Shown: piece after piece, positions 35,001 through 43,192 of the stretch | Position numbering within the stretch: position 1 is the stretch's first letter | How the letters are laid out: each line of letters opens with the position of its first letter | NCBI GenBank assembly: GCA_964501335.1 | Contig: CAZCTC010000029.1 | Location: forward strand, 25,654 to 89,653 | Reading direction: 5' to 3' | DNA length: 64,000 nt | From: CAZCTC01 sp964501335 | GTDB taxonomy: Bacteria > Chloroflexota > Anaerolineae > B4-G1 > SLSP01 | Program-made: the position numbers and the translations under genes | The notes under the pieces: model-generated | The model's input: the letters and a program-made list of their open reading frames with translations, nothing else | The model's database searches: none | Told to the model about the DNA's origin: nothing

Positions 35001-36419
35001 CACGGCCGGCAGCTGGCCCTGCACCTGCGCCTCAGTACCGCCCCAGGTCGTCTGCAATCCGGCCCCCATCGTCTGCGCCTGATTCTCCACTCCGCCCCAG
35101 GCAGCCTGGGCCTGAGTCTGAACGCTTTGCACGCTGCTATGAGAACGCCCCGTCAGGCTCCCCCACTGCCCCTGCAGCGTCGCGCTGTGCGCCTGGGTCT
35201 GCGATTCCAGCAGCCCCTGTTGAGCCGCCGACTGAGCGCCGATCGTCTGAGACTGGCTCTGTACCACTCCCGTTTCCTGCTGCGCCTCCGCCCCGGCCCG
35301 GGCCGCCACCGCCGTCGCCTGCGCCTGCGATTGCTGCTGCTCCTTCGCCGCATCGCCGGCGGCCTGAGCTTCCACTCGTGCGCCGTCCGCCGCCGATCGA
35401 GCTTCTGTCGCCGCCCCTTTGACCGCCGCATCGGCCGTCACACTCTGACCGCCCGTGCGGCCCTGGCCTTCGACAGCCGCCCCTTCACCGGAGGCATGGC
35501 TCTCAATTTCACCGGCCTTCTGACCGGCCATCTCCTGAGCCCGGGAAATGATCTCCGCAATCTTCTTCTGGAGCTGCTCGAGTAAATTGCCCTGAGATTG
35601 ATTCCCGGATTGTGTCTCCCGGGCCACCGTCTGCGGCTCGGCCGCCCCCTTTTGCTGGGCGACATGGGTCAATTCATGGGCCAGCAACTGTTTACCCGCC
35701 CCGGTCTCCGGGGCAAACTCCCCGGCATTGAATGCAATGTGATTCCCCACCGTAAAGGCCCGCGCATCGAGCTGATCGGCCGTCGCCGCCGCCTTTTCAT
35801 CCCGATGAATCCGCACTCCACTGAAATCCTCTCCCAACCGGGATTCCATATCCGTCTGCACGGCCGTCGGCAACGCCTCGCCCCCCTGCTGCAAAGAACG
35901 GATCTCCGATTCCACCCGGTTGGAAACCTTGCGCTCCCCCGTCGTCTCAAAAGGCGAAACCTCCGCCTGGATCTCCGATCGCGTCCGGCTCATCTCGCCG
36001 GTCGTCGCCTGTAAATTGCCGCCGGTCCCGGCCGCCTTGAAATCATCCCCCTTGTCGGCCGCCCTCTTTACTGGAGAACTTTCAGCCTGAGCCGACTCCG
36101 GTTCCTCACGCCCCTCCCCCTGAGGCGATTCCGCTTGAGCCTGAGGCATTGCTGAAGTTCCAGAATGCGTGCGATGGGCACCCGGTACCACTCGCTGCAA
36201 CCGCCGGTTTCCCATCACCTGCCCCATCTGACGAGCCATATGTTGAGCCTGAGAAGTGGGAAGTCGAGTTAATGCATTGACGGAAGATTCTGGAGATAGC
36301 AAAGGGGTTGAAGATAATGCCGCTTCTGGAGTTTCTTCTGGAAGTGGCCGCTTTTCATTTTGCCTTCCCGGCGCGTCGAGTTTAGGAGGCTCGACCTTAC
36401 TCTGCTTTTGCCCTGCCAT
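32019..36419 (-). CDS. Giant twin-DUF4157 protein with hendecad repeats and C-terminal JAMM-type domain
   Basis: A 1466-residue protein without signal peptide. Domains in order: low-complexity N-terminus; DUF4157 (eCIS core) at about 180-255 with LLAHELTHVAQQKG; Gln/Ala/Ser-rich region (270-480); seven 11-residue repeats NAWTGLKTMAT (593-673); more Gln-rich helices; second DUF4157 at about 960-1035 with LLAHEVAHTVQQQG; Pro/Thr linker (about 1130-1165); and a C-terminal JAMM-like metalloprotease (Glu near 1326 in RHEEGGWI, FHTHPNP near 1377, GPSSGD). DUF4157 is tied to extracellular contractile injection cargo; JAMM tails occur in polymorphic toxins. No other injection genes are nearby. Confidence 0.7.
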   Translation of the reverse strand: MAGQKQSKVEPPKLDAPGRQNEKRPLPEETPEAALSSTPLLSPESSVNALTRLPTSQAQHMARQMGQVMGNRRLQRVVPGAHRTHSGTSAMPQAQAESPQGEGREEPESAQAESSPVKRAADKGDDFKAAGTGGNLQATTGEMSRTRSEIQAEVSPFETTGERKVSNRVESEIRSLQQGGEALPTAVQTDMESRLGEDFSGVRIHRDEKAAATADQLDARAFTVGNHIAFNAGEFAPETGAGKQLLAHELTHVAQQKGAAEPQTVARETQSGNQSQGNLLEQLQKKIAEIISRAQEMAGQKAGEIESHASGEGAAVEGQGRTGGQSVTADAAVKGAATEARSAADGARVEAQAAGDAAKEQQQSQAQATAVAARAGAEAQQETGVVQSQSQTIGAQSAAQQGLLESQTQAHSATLQGQWGSLTGRSHSSVQSVQTQAQAAWGGVENQAQTMGAGLQTTWGGTEAQVQGQLPAVQSNAAASLRSLRDEAISMVESAKPGSGAALGSLEGQKSGLVARAQALLTEGGGPIAQLLAMLQSGWDGLKGAAATGWGAARQGASGIWDLLKGLGGSAWEGLQNGWQQLQSLGQGLWQGLAAQAKNAWTGLKTLATNAWTGLKTMASNAWTGLKTMATNAWTGLKTMATGAWTGLKTMGTNAWTGLKTMGTNAWTGLKTMGNGLWSALKGKGGSAESSTEGKKNSALSALQSLASGFMDKIGSIFGGLRQRASGALSQLKGRVQGAVGGLQQTNAQALAGLQARNSAAQAQLQQRNQSALTGLDGAGKQALGSLQARNAAAQTGLQGQSQSLLQQLMGIGSRAVTGLQGFGQQLLGRLTGVWNGIKGSAGGVWQAFKNGLSAISQRLKGLWDALRERLGAVWQRIQKAFEALKARIMQLWNQFKRGWLGILGRALGLWGRARGTDAAGWPGVTKEAGALKADALRLKARAGGPGAEQDPAAVRDQLGEGRPLEGSVRSGMEGAFGAGLDKVRIHTDDKAAQLAQKSNARAFAVGEHIAFNAGEYKPGTMVGDALLAHEVAHTVQQQGANPETAAKGYAAEESGEEMEADRAAIGAVASRWLGAKGMISRLPMEMLPRLRSGLGLRKCSGTSPNIQVQIADVGASGVIEPEVATPVNVTITRPTPTATSTPATTPSPSTTPQPTNSGGATATPQNLGIDLRVEGSGGENGNATVNPASLMDTGAVQVTGTELSISRNKNLRLSAYVGSTKLASSAPFGVMFATLEQTLGYLLDKNLIDPIGRAVDLAPTTERRTVAGNSALMGRLKTALSPEGYAELRKRLGDEVPTGNDLLNKAEVQNALASAWTDSNVMDANNRHEEGGWIIWNWADESITINRVPAGTRAGLGTIVGTRPANDNVKQVSAWFHTHPNPAGNDPTTGNTYGLGPSSGDTGFANGEGVPGMVREYATNTTPAGGATHDLAFGPTRASVDPAATGNNPIRQKIVDENGRERDEI

Positions 36420-36558
36420 AGTTCCCCCTCTTCACAAAAAAGTCCCCTGGAATGTTGATTCAAACAGTGGATATTCTTGGACGCAAGAAGGTATGGAGAA
36501 TGAGGAAAAGCCGCCAGGCTTTATGGGAAAAGACACCCGTTCTAACTTTAACTTATTT

Positions 36559-36564
36559 ATTATA
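36559..36564 (-). promoter_or_regulatory. -10 box candidate for the DUF4157 operon
   Basis: Minus-strand TATAAT, about 140 bases before the ATG; no clear -35. Confidence 0.35.
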
Positions 36565-36600
36565 GCGTAATTTGCAAATAAAAAACAGAAGCTTTTGTTT

Positions 36601-36649
36601 AAAGATAAATGAGCGCGCCCCTCTTCGAGGGGCGCGCTCATTTATCTTT
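36601..36649. terminator. Perfect 23-bp hairpin ending the DUF58-DUF4129 operon
   Basis: Arms 36601-36623 and 36627-36649 are fully complementary around TTC, with AAAGATAAAT on the left and ATTTATCTTT on the right. It touches the DUF4129 stop codon and lies before the DUF4157 promoter. Confidence 0.7.
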
Positions 36650-38178
36650 CACCTTCTCCGGAACGCCGCCCGCAGCCGATCCAAAATCCGCCGCAGTACC
36701 CCTACCTCTTCCTCCGGAAACTCCTGCCGGGCATACCGCGCCTGGACAAAAGCCTCCGTCAGCGCCTGCAACGATTCTTCCTCGCCTTCGACTGCCGGTT
36801 GCAACCCCGCCGCATACTCATACGGCGTCTGGCCCGGCGCCCGGGCGTGACCGGCGCGATCGGCCCCCTCCAGCAACGCCAGATAGAGTTGCCGCACCCG
36901 CGCCCGGCTGCCGTCGACCGGCTCCAGATGCAACGCATCCAGGGGCTCCTCAACCGCTTCCCCCTTGCGCCGCCGGGGCAACAACAGCGGCACAATCAAT
37001 GCCAGCCGCACCCGCGTCCGCCGCAGCCAGGCCCACAATTGCTTAAACAACATCCCAAATCCCAGATTCTTCCGATCCCGCCAGTAATAACGCACCGCCC
37101 AATAAATTCCCATCAAAAGCAAAATCCAAAAGACAGCCAGCCGCAGCTGAAGCATCCAGGGAATCCCCCCGGCCGCATCCGCCGGCGTCACATCCGGCAT
37201 CTCCGGCGCCGTAAATTGAGGAGGAGACGCCTCAGACACCGCATTGTTATCGAACAACCAGCGAAACGGCCACATCACCAGCCAGATCAACGTCACCGCC
37301 ACAAAAACAATGATCTGAGCGAAAAACAGCACCACAAAACCCAACCACTGGAAGATATAAACGCCCAGGGCCGTATTTCCCGCCGGCAGGAAAAGCGCCA
37401 GCAGCGCCACGCCGCCTACCAGCCCCACCCCCCACACCACCCAACGCCGCTCCACTCGCTCCGGAAAGGGTACATGTTCCCGTACCCAACGGGAAAAGGT
37501 CAAAGCCGCCCGCGCCTGGCCGAAAAGCAGCAGCCCCAGCACAAAATAGGCCAGCGGCAAAAAGACAAACGGCCCCGGCGTCACCGGCCGCACCTGCATT
37601 CCGCCCATATAATCGATCTGCACCACGGCCAGCGCCCCCAACAACAAAATCCCGCCCGTAACAAAACGAAATTCCAACCACGAAAGCCCCGTCTCCCGTT
37701 CCGAGAAGAGCGCAAAAGGATCTTCTATATCGGCCAGCGCCCCGCTGATATCCTGAGCCACCCACCAGAGCGAAACCAGCACCACCCCACCGAGCAAAAA
37801 TTCGGCGTTGAGAAAAACTCCGATCGGATCGTTGAACCAACGACTCAACTCGGTCGGCACCTCCGCCCAGCTGATCTTCTGAGCAAAATAACTCAAGGGC
37901 TTCAACAAGACCAACGCCAGCACAATTTCCACCAACCGGATCTTAAAGCGCGAATCGAATTCCAGAGCCCGACGGGCAATCCGTTCGGCAAAGAGCGTCT
38001 CCAGAGTCAACACCGCCGTCAGCACCACCAGATAGCCCCCCCGCCATGTGGGGATGATATACTCAGTCGTCGTCACCCACCCCCAGGCCAGACAGGTCAT
38101 CATCCCGGCAATCAAAAACGGGCGCAGCACCATCGCCGCCCAATCGTTCCCCGGCCGTCGTTCCAGCTTTAGCGCCAT
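36649..38178 (-). CDS. DUF4129-domain membrane protein
   Basis: A 509-residue protein with roughly eight helices through residue 400, followed by a cytoplasmic-type C-terminal domain. VRQLYLALLEGADRAGHARAPGQTPYEYAAGL and EAFVQARYARQEF form the DUF4129 signature, which is often attached to transglutaminase-like proteins. No transglutaminase core is present. The ATG at 38178 overlaps the end of the DUF58 gene by 10 bp; the frame extends upstream, but only as a shadow of that gene. Confidence 0.75.
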   Translation of the reverse strand: MALKLERRPGNDWAAMVLRPFLIAGMMTCLAWGWVTTTEYIIPTWRGGYLVVLTAVLTLETLFAERIARRALEFDSRFKIRLVEIVLALVLLKPLSYFAQKISWAEVPTELSRWFNDPIGVFLNAEFLLGGVVLVSLWWVAQDISGALADIEDPFALFSERETGLSWLEFRFVTGGILLLGALAVVQIDYMGGMQVRPVTPGPFVFLPLAYFVLGLLLFGQARAALTFSRWVREHVPFPERVERRWVVWGVGLVGGVALLALFLPAGNTALGVYIFQWLGFVVLFFAQIIVFVAVTLIWLVMWPFRWLFDNNAVSEASPPQFTAPEMPDVTPADAAGGIPWMLQLRLAVFWILLLMGIYWAVRYYWRDRKNLGFGMLFKQLWAWLRRTRVRLALIVPLLLPRRRKGEAVEEPLDALHLEPVDGSRARVRQLYLALLEGADRAGHARAPGQTPYEYAAGLQPAVEGEEESLQALTEAFVQARYARQEFPEEEVGVLRRILDRLRAAFRRR

Positions 38179-39350
38179 TGCTCCATCTCCGGTTCCCAGG
38201 TCACCCAATGCGCCGGCACCCCAATCAACGCCAGCCGCGCCTTGAGTTCCTGAAAGGGGGTTGCAGAATCCATCGCCACCAGCCAGACGTGAAAGCCCCG
38301 CTGCCGCAGCTGCAAAATCGCCTCGGTCAGCCCCTCGCAATCGCCCGCTGTCAAAATCACCACCGTGCTGCCCCATTCCAATCCGGCCGTCGCCCGCGAT
38401 AACAGCTCCGCAATCCGCAGATCAAAGGAAGCCATCTCCGACCGCGCCAGCAAATCCAGCAGCCGCATCAATCCCCCCTGTCCCCGCGCCGGCTGGATCG
38501 TATGCAGCGCCGCCTCATCGCTCACCTGATCCCGACAGAGCACTGCCATCCCCACCGATTGCCGCAGCTCGCTCAAATGGGCCGCCATCGAGGCCGCCAC
38601 CGTCACCCCGAACTCCTCCACCACCGGCCTGGACTTCAGAGAATAGGCCTCCGTATTCATATCCAGTACAATCAACGTATTCAGTGCCATCGCCGGCTCG
38701 AACCGACGAACCTGCAAATCGCCCACCCTCGCGCTGCTCTTCCAATCCACCCGGCGCAAACTATCCCCCGGCTGATAGTCGCGCAGACCATAAAACCGGC
38801 TGGGATCTTCAAAGAATCGATTGCGGGTCGGCAGACTGCCGAACGGAATCTGCGAAGGCAACCCCAGCGCCCGCAACGGCACAATCTTGGGATAGACAAT
38901 GAAAAGCTCGGCCGGATGCTCCGACTTCCGCTCCGGCGTCAACCCGAAAAAATCCCCCGTCTGCAACGCCAGCGGCCCCAGTTGATAGTACCCCCGCCGC
39001 TGACAGCTCAACTGATAGCGCACCGTCTCCCGTTCACCCGGCGCCAGCGAGACCGCCTGTCGCTCAAAACTGGGCGTATGCAAAGCCAGCGGCAGACTCT
39101 CGTGGGCCAGCATCCACAGCAACGGCAGCCGCCCCCGATTGACCAGCTCCACCTCCACCGTCACTTCCTCGCCCCAAAAAGCGCGTCCCGGGAAACGCCG
39201 CCGGCTCTCCACCCCCTTCAACGCCCCCCCGATCCACAGGCGCGACACCAGCATCAGCCCTCCTAGAAAATAGACCAGATAGAAGAGACTGTCGCTTCCC
39301 GTAAAAAAAGCCATGATCAGCACAATCAACAACAGAGGCAAAAAACGCAT
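38169..39350 (-). CDS. DUF58 protein (vWA-like, MoxR-associated type)
   Basis: A 393-residue protein: two N-terminal membrane helices (about 1-32), a beta domain, then the DUF58 block with FYGLRDYQPGDSLRRVDWKSSAR (about 193-215) and a vWA-like stretch opening TLIVLDMNTEA. DUF58 proteins normally follow a MoxR ATPase and precede a transglutaminase/DUF4129 gene. Here the ATPase and the transglutaminase part are missing and the next gene encodes only DUF4129. GAGG precedes the ATG. Confidence 0.85.
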   Translation of the reverse strand: MRFLPLLLIVLIMAFFTGSDSLFYLVYFLGGLMLVSRLWIGGALKGVESRRRFPGRAFWGEEVTVEVELVNRGRLPLLWMLAHESLPLALHTPSFERQAVSLAPGERETVRYQLSCQRRGYYQLGPLALQTGDFFGLTPERKSEHPAELFIVYPKIVPLRALGLPSQIPFGSLPTRNRFFEDPSRFYGLRDYQPGDSLRRVDWKSSARVGDLQVRRFEPAMALNTLIVLDMNTEAYSLKSRPVVEEFGVTVAASMAAHLSELRQSVGMAVLCRDQVSDEAALHTIQPARGQGGLMRLLDLLARSEMASFDLRIAELLSRATAGLEWGSTVVILTAGDCEGLTEAILQLRQRGFHVWLVAMDSATPFQELKARLALIGVPAHWVTWEPEMEQWR

Positions 39351-39436
39351 GGGCTACCTCAGATAGGAGAAAAAGATTTTTACTCGTTTTATCGCGCGCG
39401 GAAGGCGCACGATAAAACAAAACTCTCTTTATCTGT

Positions 39437-39464
39437 AGTATACCCCGATCCGCTCTCATTCCAA
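39437..39464 (-). promoter_or_regulatory. Promoter of the DUF58-DUF4129 operon
   Basis: Minus strand: TTGGAA (39459-39464), 16-base spacer, TATACT (39437-39442). The leader then contains an imperfect GTTTTATCGCGCGC hairpin (39386-39418). Confidence 0.5.
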
Positions 39465-39527
39465 TTGAAGCCAATGGAAGGATATTTTTCGCGCGCCAAA
39501 GGCGCGCGGAAAATATAAAAAAGATCC

Positions 39528-39579
39528 TTGCATTCCCCGCCCCCTTATGTTATACTTAAAAAGTGAAACACCGTTTCAC
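39528..39579 (+). promoter_or_regulatory. IclR-gene promoter with inverted-repeat operator
   Basis: -35 TTGCAT (39528-39533), 17-base spacer, -10 TATACT (39551-39556). The perfect inverted repeat GTGAAAC-ACC-GTTTCAC spans 39563-39579 over the expected transcription start, with a further half-like ATGAAAC at 39583. This fits IclR autoregulation. Confidence 0.65.
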
Positions 39580-39609
39580 TCAATGAAACCATCCAGCCGC
39601 AGGTAACCC

Positions 39610-40395
39610 ATGCCCAATGCCGATTCCGCCATTCGGACCGTCAACCGGCTCTGCGATATCCTGAACGCTTTCAACGAAGCCACCCCAGCCCTTAACCTGG
39701 CTGAACTCAGCCGGCGGGTCGGCCTCTCCAAAAGCACCGTCTATCGCCTCGCCAGCGCCCTGGAAAACCAGGGACTCCTGCTCCGCGATCCCCAGGGACT
39801 CTACCATCTGGGCTACCAGCTCATCCGCTGGGGTTCCCTCGCCCAATCCGGACTGGACCTCCGCAATCTCGCCCTGCCCGAACTGCGCGCCCTGGCCGCC
39901 GAAACCCACGAAACCGCCATCCTCTCCGTCCGCTCGGGCGGCGCCGCCCTCTGGCTGGAAATGATCGAAAGCCCGCAGCCGGTCCGTTTGGCCCTCCACG
40001 TCGGACAGCGCACCATGCTCCACGCCGGGGCCTCCTCCAAAGTGCTCTGGGCCTTCCTCCCGCCGGCTGAAATCTCCATCCTGCTGGAACAGATCGAGCT
40101 GACCCCCCTCCAGCCCAACACCATCACCGATCGCGTGGCCCTTCAGGCCGAACTGGCCGCCATCCGGACTCAGGGATACGCCACCTCCTTTGAAGAAACC
40201 GATCCGGGGGCCATGGGCGTCGCTGCCCCCGTCTTCGATCACACCGGCCGCCTCGTCGCCGGCATCGGGATCGCCGCCCCCCTCACCCGCGTGACCGTCG
40301 AACAGGTCCCGTCTATCGCCCGGCAAGTCATGGCCGCCGGCCGCCGCCTCTCCCAACAGCTCGGCGCCCCGGCTACCCTGCCCTTTTACAGTTGA
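39610..40395 (+). CDS. IclR-family transcriptional regulator
   Basis: A 261-residue protein: N-terminal winged helix (LNLAELSRRVGLSKSTVYRLASALENQGLL, residues about 27-58) and C-terminal IclR effector domain (RTMLHAGASSKVLWAFLPP near 137; VAAPVFDHTGRLVAGIGIAAP near 205). IclR proteins bind small catabolites and typically control degradation genes. It stands at the left end of the aminotransferase/molybdenum hydroxylase island, whose expression it probably controls. No strong ribosome site precedes the ATG. Confidence 0.88.
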   Translation: MPNADSAIRTVNRLCDILNAFNEATPALNLAELSRRVGLSKSTVYRLASALENQGLLLRDPQGLYHLGYQLIRWGSLAQSGLDLRNLALPELRALAAETHETAILSVRSGGAALWLEMIESPQPVRLALHVGQRTMLHAGASSKVLWAFLPPAEISILLEQIELTPLQPNTITDRVALQAELAAIRTQGYATSFEETDPGAMGVAAPVFDHTGRLVAGIGIAAPLTRVTVEQVPSIARQVMAAGRRLSQQLGAPATLPFYS

Positions 40396-40452
40396 GAGAA
40401 AACAAACCACCTGCGCACTTAACCCGAAAAGCGAAGCGGAAAAGAAAAGCCC

Positions 40453-40565
40453 ATTTTTTCGGCGGCTTTCTGAAGCCGCCGAAAAAATGAATAAAAAACA
40501 ACTTCTCTCTGCCTGCTTCGCACGGCGCGTCGTTTTTTACCAGGAAAACACCTGTTGCGGGACGC
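40453..40565 (+). repeat. Hairpin repeat element, copy R11
   Basis: Stem CGGCGGCT-TTCTGA-AGCCGCCG (40453-40490), full tail. It separates the IclR gene from the aminotransferase. Confidence 0.8.
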
Positions 40566-40725
40566 TAAAACCGTTCTTAATTTACGCTAATTAACGACCG
40601 CACAGATCGCAAAAATACCGACTCTTTCTCTGTTTTCCGGGCTGACTAAAAGATAAAAAAACATGGTTAGCCCCTTTCGGGTAGATCATCACGTTTCACG
40701 TTTCAGATCCAGGAGGTTCACAACC

Positions 40726-41817
40726 ATGACATCACTCGCCACCATTAAACTGACCCGGGGTGTCCCCCCCACCGAATCTTTCCCGTCGGAAAAACTGGCC
40801 CAATGCGCCACCGCCGCCTTGATGGAAGATGCGGCGCACGTCCTGCAATACGGCAAAGCCGGCGGCTATCCCCCCCTCCGTGACTTCCTCGCCCGCGAAG
40901 CCGGCGTCGAAGAAGCCCGCGTCATCATCGGCCAGGGCTCCCTCCAGCTCCAGGACTTCTGCGCCCGCATGCTCCTCCATCCCGGCGCCGTCGTCTACGT
41001 GGAAGAGCCCACCTACGACCGCACCCTCACCGTCCTGCGCCGCGCCGGAGCCCGCATCGTCGGCTTCCCTCTCCAGGCCGACGGCCCCGACGTGGATGCC
41101 GTCGCCGCCCGGCTGAAATCCGGCGAACGGCCCATCTTCTTCTACCTCATCCCCGATTTCCAAAACCCCAGCGGCTCCGTCCTCTCTGAAGAGAAACGCC
41201 GCCGCCTGGCCGAACTCGCCGAAACCTACGGCTTCTGGCTCATCGAAGATGTCCCCTACCGCAAACTGCGCTATCGCGGCCAGGGCGCCCCCACCTTCAT
41301 GGATCTGGCCCCCGAGCGCACCCTGCAAATGTCCTCCTACAGCAAACAGATCAGCCCCGGCCTGCGCGTCGGCTACGTCATCGCCCCCTTCCAGGTCGCC
41401 AAACCCTTGACCCAATTCATCGAGGATACCTACATCAATCCCAGCTACTTCAACCAGGCCGTCGTCTACCAGTTCATCAAAAACGGCTGGCTGGAACCGA
41501 ACCTCGCCGCGCTGCGCGACCTCTACGCCCCCCGGCTGGACACCATGCTCGCCGCCCTCGACGAGCACCTCACCGGCCTCGCCGACTGGCACCGCCCCGA
41601 AGGCGGTTTCTTCATCGGCGTGACCCTGCACAAGCCGGTCAAAGCCGCCGATCTGATCTCGGCCGGCGCGACGGCCGGATTGCAGCTCACCGACGGACGC
41701 GGCTTCTTCAACGAAGGCGGCGGCGACACCTTCGTCCGCCTTCCCTTCTGCGCCCTGACGCCCGACGAAATCCGCACCGGCATCGCCCGCCTCGGCGAAG
41801 TCGTCCGCACGTTATAA
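40726..41817 (+). CDS. PLP-dependent aminotransferase (fold type I)
   Basis: A 363-residue class I/II aminotransferase. YGKAGGYPPLRDFLAREAG (about 42-60), EEPTYDRTL (near 91), IPDFQNPSG (near 144), the PLP lysine in SSYSKQISPGLRVGY (about 205-219) and a C-terminal VRLPFCA are all present. The family resembles LysN/MocR-type catalytic domains acting on 2-aminoadipate, aromatic or branched substrates. AGGAGG at 40711-40716 selects the ATG at 40726. In this island it may feed amino groups to or from an N-heterocycle breakdown product (inference). Confidence 0.85.
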   Translation: MTSLATIKLTRGVPPTESFPSEKLAQCATAALMEDAAHVLQYGKAGGYPPLRDFLAREAGVEEARVIIGQGSLQLQDFCARMLLHPGAVVYVEEPTYDRTLTVLRRAGARIVGFPLQADGPDVDAVAARLKSGERPIFFYLIPDFQNPSGSVLSEEKRRRLAELAETYGFWLIEDVPYRKLRYRGQGAPTFMDLAPERTLQMSSYSKQISPGLRVGYVIAPFQVAKPLTQFIEDTYINPSYFNQAVVYQFIKNGWLEPNLAALRDLYAPRLDTMLAALDEHLTGLADWHRPEGGFFIGVTLHKPVKAADLISAGATAGLQLTDGRGFFNEGGGDTFVRLPFCALTPDEIRTGIARLGEVVRTL

Positions 41818-41845
41818 AAAATCAATAATCCAGGCTGCTGCCTTA

Positions 41846-41940
41846 ACGTCCCGCAATGGGTACTTTCCAGGTAAAAAACGCCGCGCTGCGCGAAGCAGGG
41901 AGAGAGTTTTTTTGTTCGTGTTTTTGCGCGCAAAAACACG
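41846..41940 (-). repeat. Hairpin repeat element, copy R12
   Basis: Reverse orientation. The hairpin is reduced to CGTGTTTTTGCGCGCAAAAA-type palindrome (41917-41940) with no loop hexamer, apparently a deletion of the loop and inner arms. The tail is intact. Confidence 0.7.
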
Positions 41941-42094
41941 GGCTTTTTCCCACCTGCACGGTTAAAGAAAACAAAAGCAAGCAAATATTTTCGCTGTCTA
42001 CTGTCTACTTGCTGCTGTCTACTTCCGGATGGCATGCAGCCCGCCCCAAAAGGCGGCCCTGAATGCTAACAGAACCAACTATAAGGAGATTAAT

Positions 42095-43024
42095 GTGACT
42101 CAATTCAAAGGCCAGGATATCCTCGACGGCGCGCAATTCAGCCGCCCCGACATCGACCAGATCCTCTCCACCGCGGAAAACCTCCGCAAACAGCTGGAAG
42201 ATCGCCCCGCCCTCGACCTGCTGCGTGGGCACGTGCTCGCCACCCTCTTCTTCGAGCCCAGCACCCGCACCCGCCTCTCCTTTGAAACCGCCATGCACCG
42301 CCTCGGCGGCGCCGTCATCGGCTTCTCCTCCGCCGAATCAACCTCCACCGCCAAGGGCGAAACGCTCGCCGACACCATCCGCACTGTCGACCAGTACGCC
42401 GACGTGATCGCCATGCGCCACCCCGCCATCGGCTCGGCCCGCGAAGCCGCCCTCTACGCCGAAGCCCCCGTCATCAACGGCGGCGACGGCGCCGGCCAGC
42501 ACCCCACCCAGGCCCTGCTCGACCTCTACACCATCGAACGCGAAACCGGCGGCCTCGACGGCAAAACGTTGGTCCTCTGCGGCGACCTGAAAAACGGCCG
42601 CACGGTCCATTCCGGCGTGCAGATCTACAAACACTTCAAATGCAAACTGGTCTTCGTCGCCCCCGACGCCCTGCGCATGCCCGCTGAAATCACCGACGGC
42701 CTGCGCAAAGAAGGCGTCACCTTCGAAGAAACGCCCGACCTCGCCGCCGCCGTCAAAGGCGCCGACGTGCTCTACATGACCCGCATCCAGAAAGAGCGCT
42801 TCAGCGACCCCGCCGAATACGAACGGCTCAAGGGCAGCTATATCCTCACCAAAGAAATGATCGACACCCTCAACCCCAAACTCACCGTCATGCACCCCCT
42901 CCCCCGTGTCAACGAAATCACCACCGACGTAGACCCCCTCCCCGGCGCCGCCTACTTCCGCCAGGCCCGCAACGGCGTCTACGTTCGCATGGCCCTCATC
43001 GCCCTCGTCCTCGGCAAAGTCTAA
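42095..43024 (+). CDS. pyrB: Aspartate carbamoyltransferase catalytic chain
   Basis: A 309-residue transcarbamoylase. FFEPSTRTRLSFETAMHRLGG (residues about 50-70) is the carbamoyl-phosphate loop, GDGAGQHPTQALLDL the central motif, and HPLPRVNEI the aspartate-type loop that separates it from ornithine enzymes. It makes carbamoyl-aspartate, the first pyrimidine committed step. The GTG at 42095 follows AAGGAG. Its place inside a catabolic island, away from other pyr genes, is unusual; a degradative or scavenging variant is possible. Confidence 0.85.
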   Translation: MTQFKGQDILDGAQFSRPDIDQILSTAENLRKQLEDRPALDLLRGHVLATLFFEPSTRTRLSFETAMHRLGGAVIGFSSAESTSTAKGETLADTIRTVDQYADVIAMRHPAIGSAREAALYAEAPVINGGDGAGQHPTQALLDLYTIERETGGLDGKTLVLCGDLKNGRTVHSGVQIYKHFKCKLVFVAPDALRMPAEITDGLRKEGVTFEETPDLAAAVKGADVLYMTRIQKERFSDPAEYERLKGSYILTKEMIDTLNPKLTVMHPLPRVNEITTDVDPLPGAAYFRQARNGVYVRMALIALVLGKV

Positions 43025-43061
43025 TTTTCAACCATCGCACCTCTCAAATCTCATTAAAAAC

Positions 43062-43101
43062 TATTTTTCGTAGCCGCCGCAGACGGCGGCTACGAAAAAT
43101 A
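43062..43101. other. Perfect 18-bp hairpin, T-arm first
   Basis: Arms TATTTTTCGTAGCCGCCG and complement around CAGA, between pyrB and the next operon. Confidence 0.6.
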
Positions 43102-43116
43102 AAGTTTTAACTAACT

Positions 43117-43151
43117 CCCCCCTTCTCTCCCCTCCGGGGAGAGAAGGGGGG
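43117..43151. other. Perfect 16-bp hairpin of C/T versus G/A runs
   Basis: Arms CCCCCCTTCTCTCCCC and complement around TCC. It lies 40 bases before the molybdenum hydroxylase start and may lie in its leader. Confidence 0.5.
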
Positions 43152-43192
43152 GCGGGGGGGATATGAGGGGGATAAAACCACAAGGAGCAACC

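Noticed and set aside
32019..36419. Phage tape-measure protein
   Set aside because: Helical repeats resemble one, but the two DUF4157 domains, the JAMM end and absence of any phage gene nearby argue against it.
42095..43024. Ornithine carbamoyltransferase
   Set aside because: The HPLPRVNEI loop is of the aspartate type; ornithine enzymes have HCLP there.
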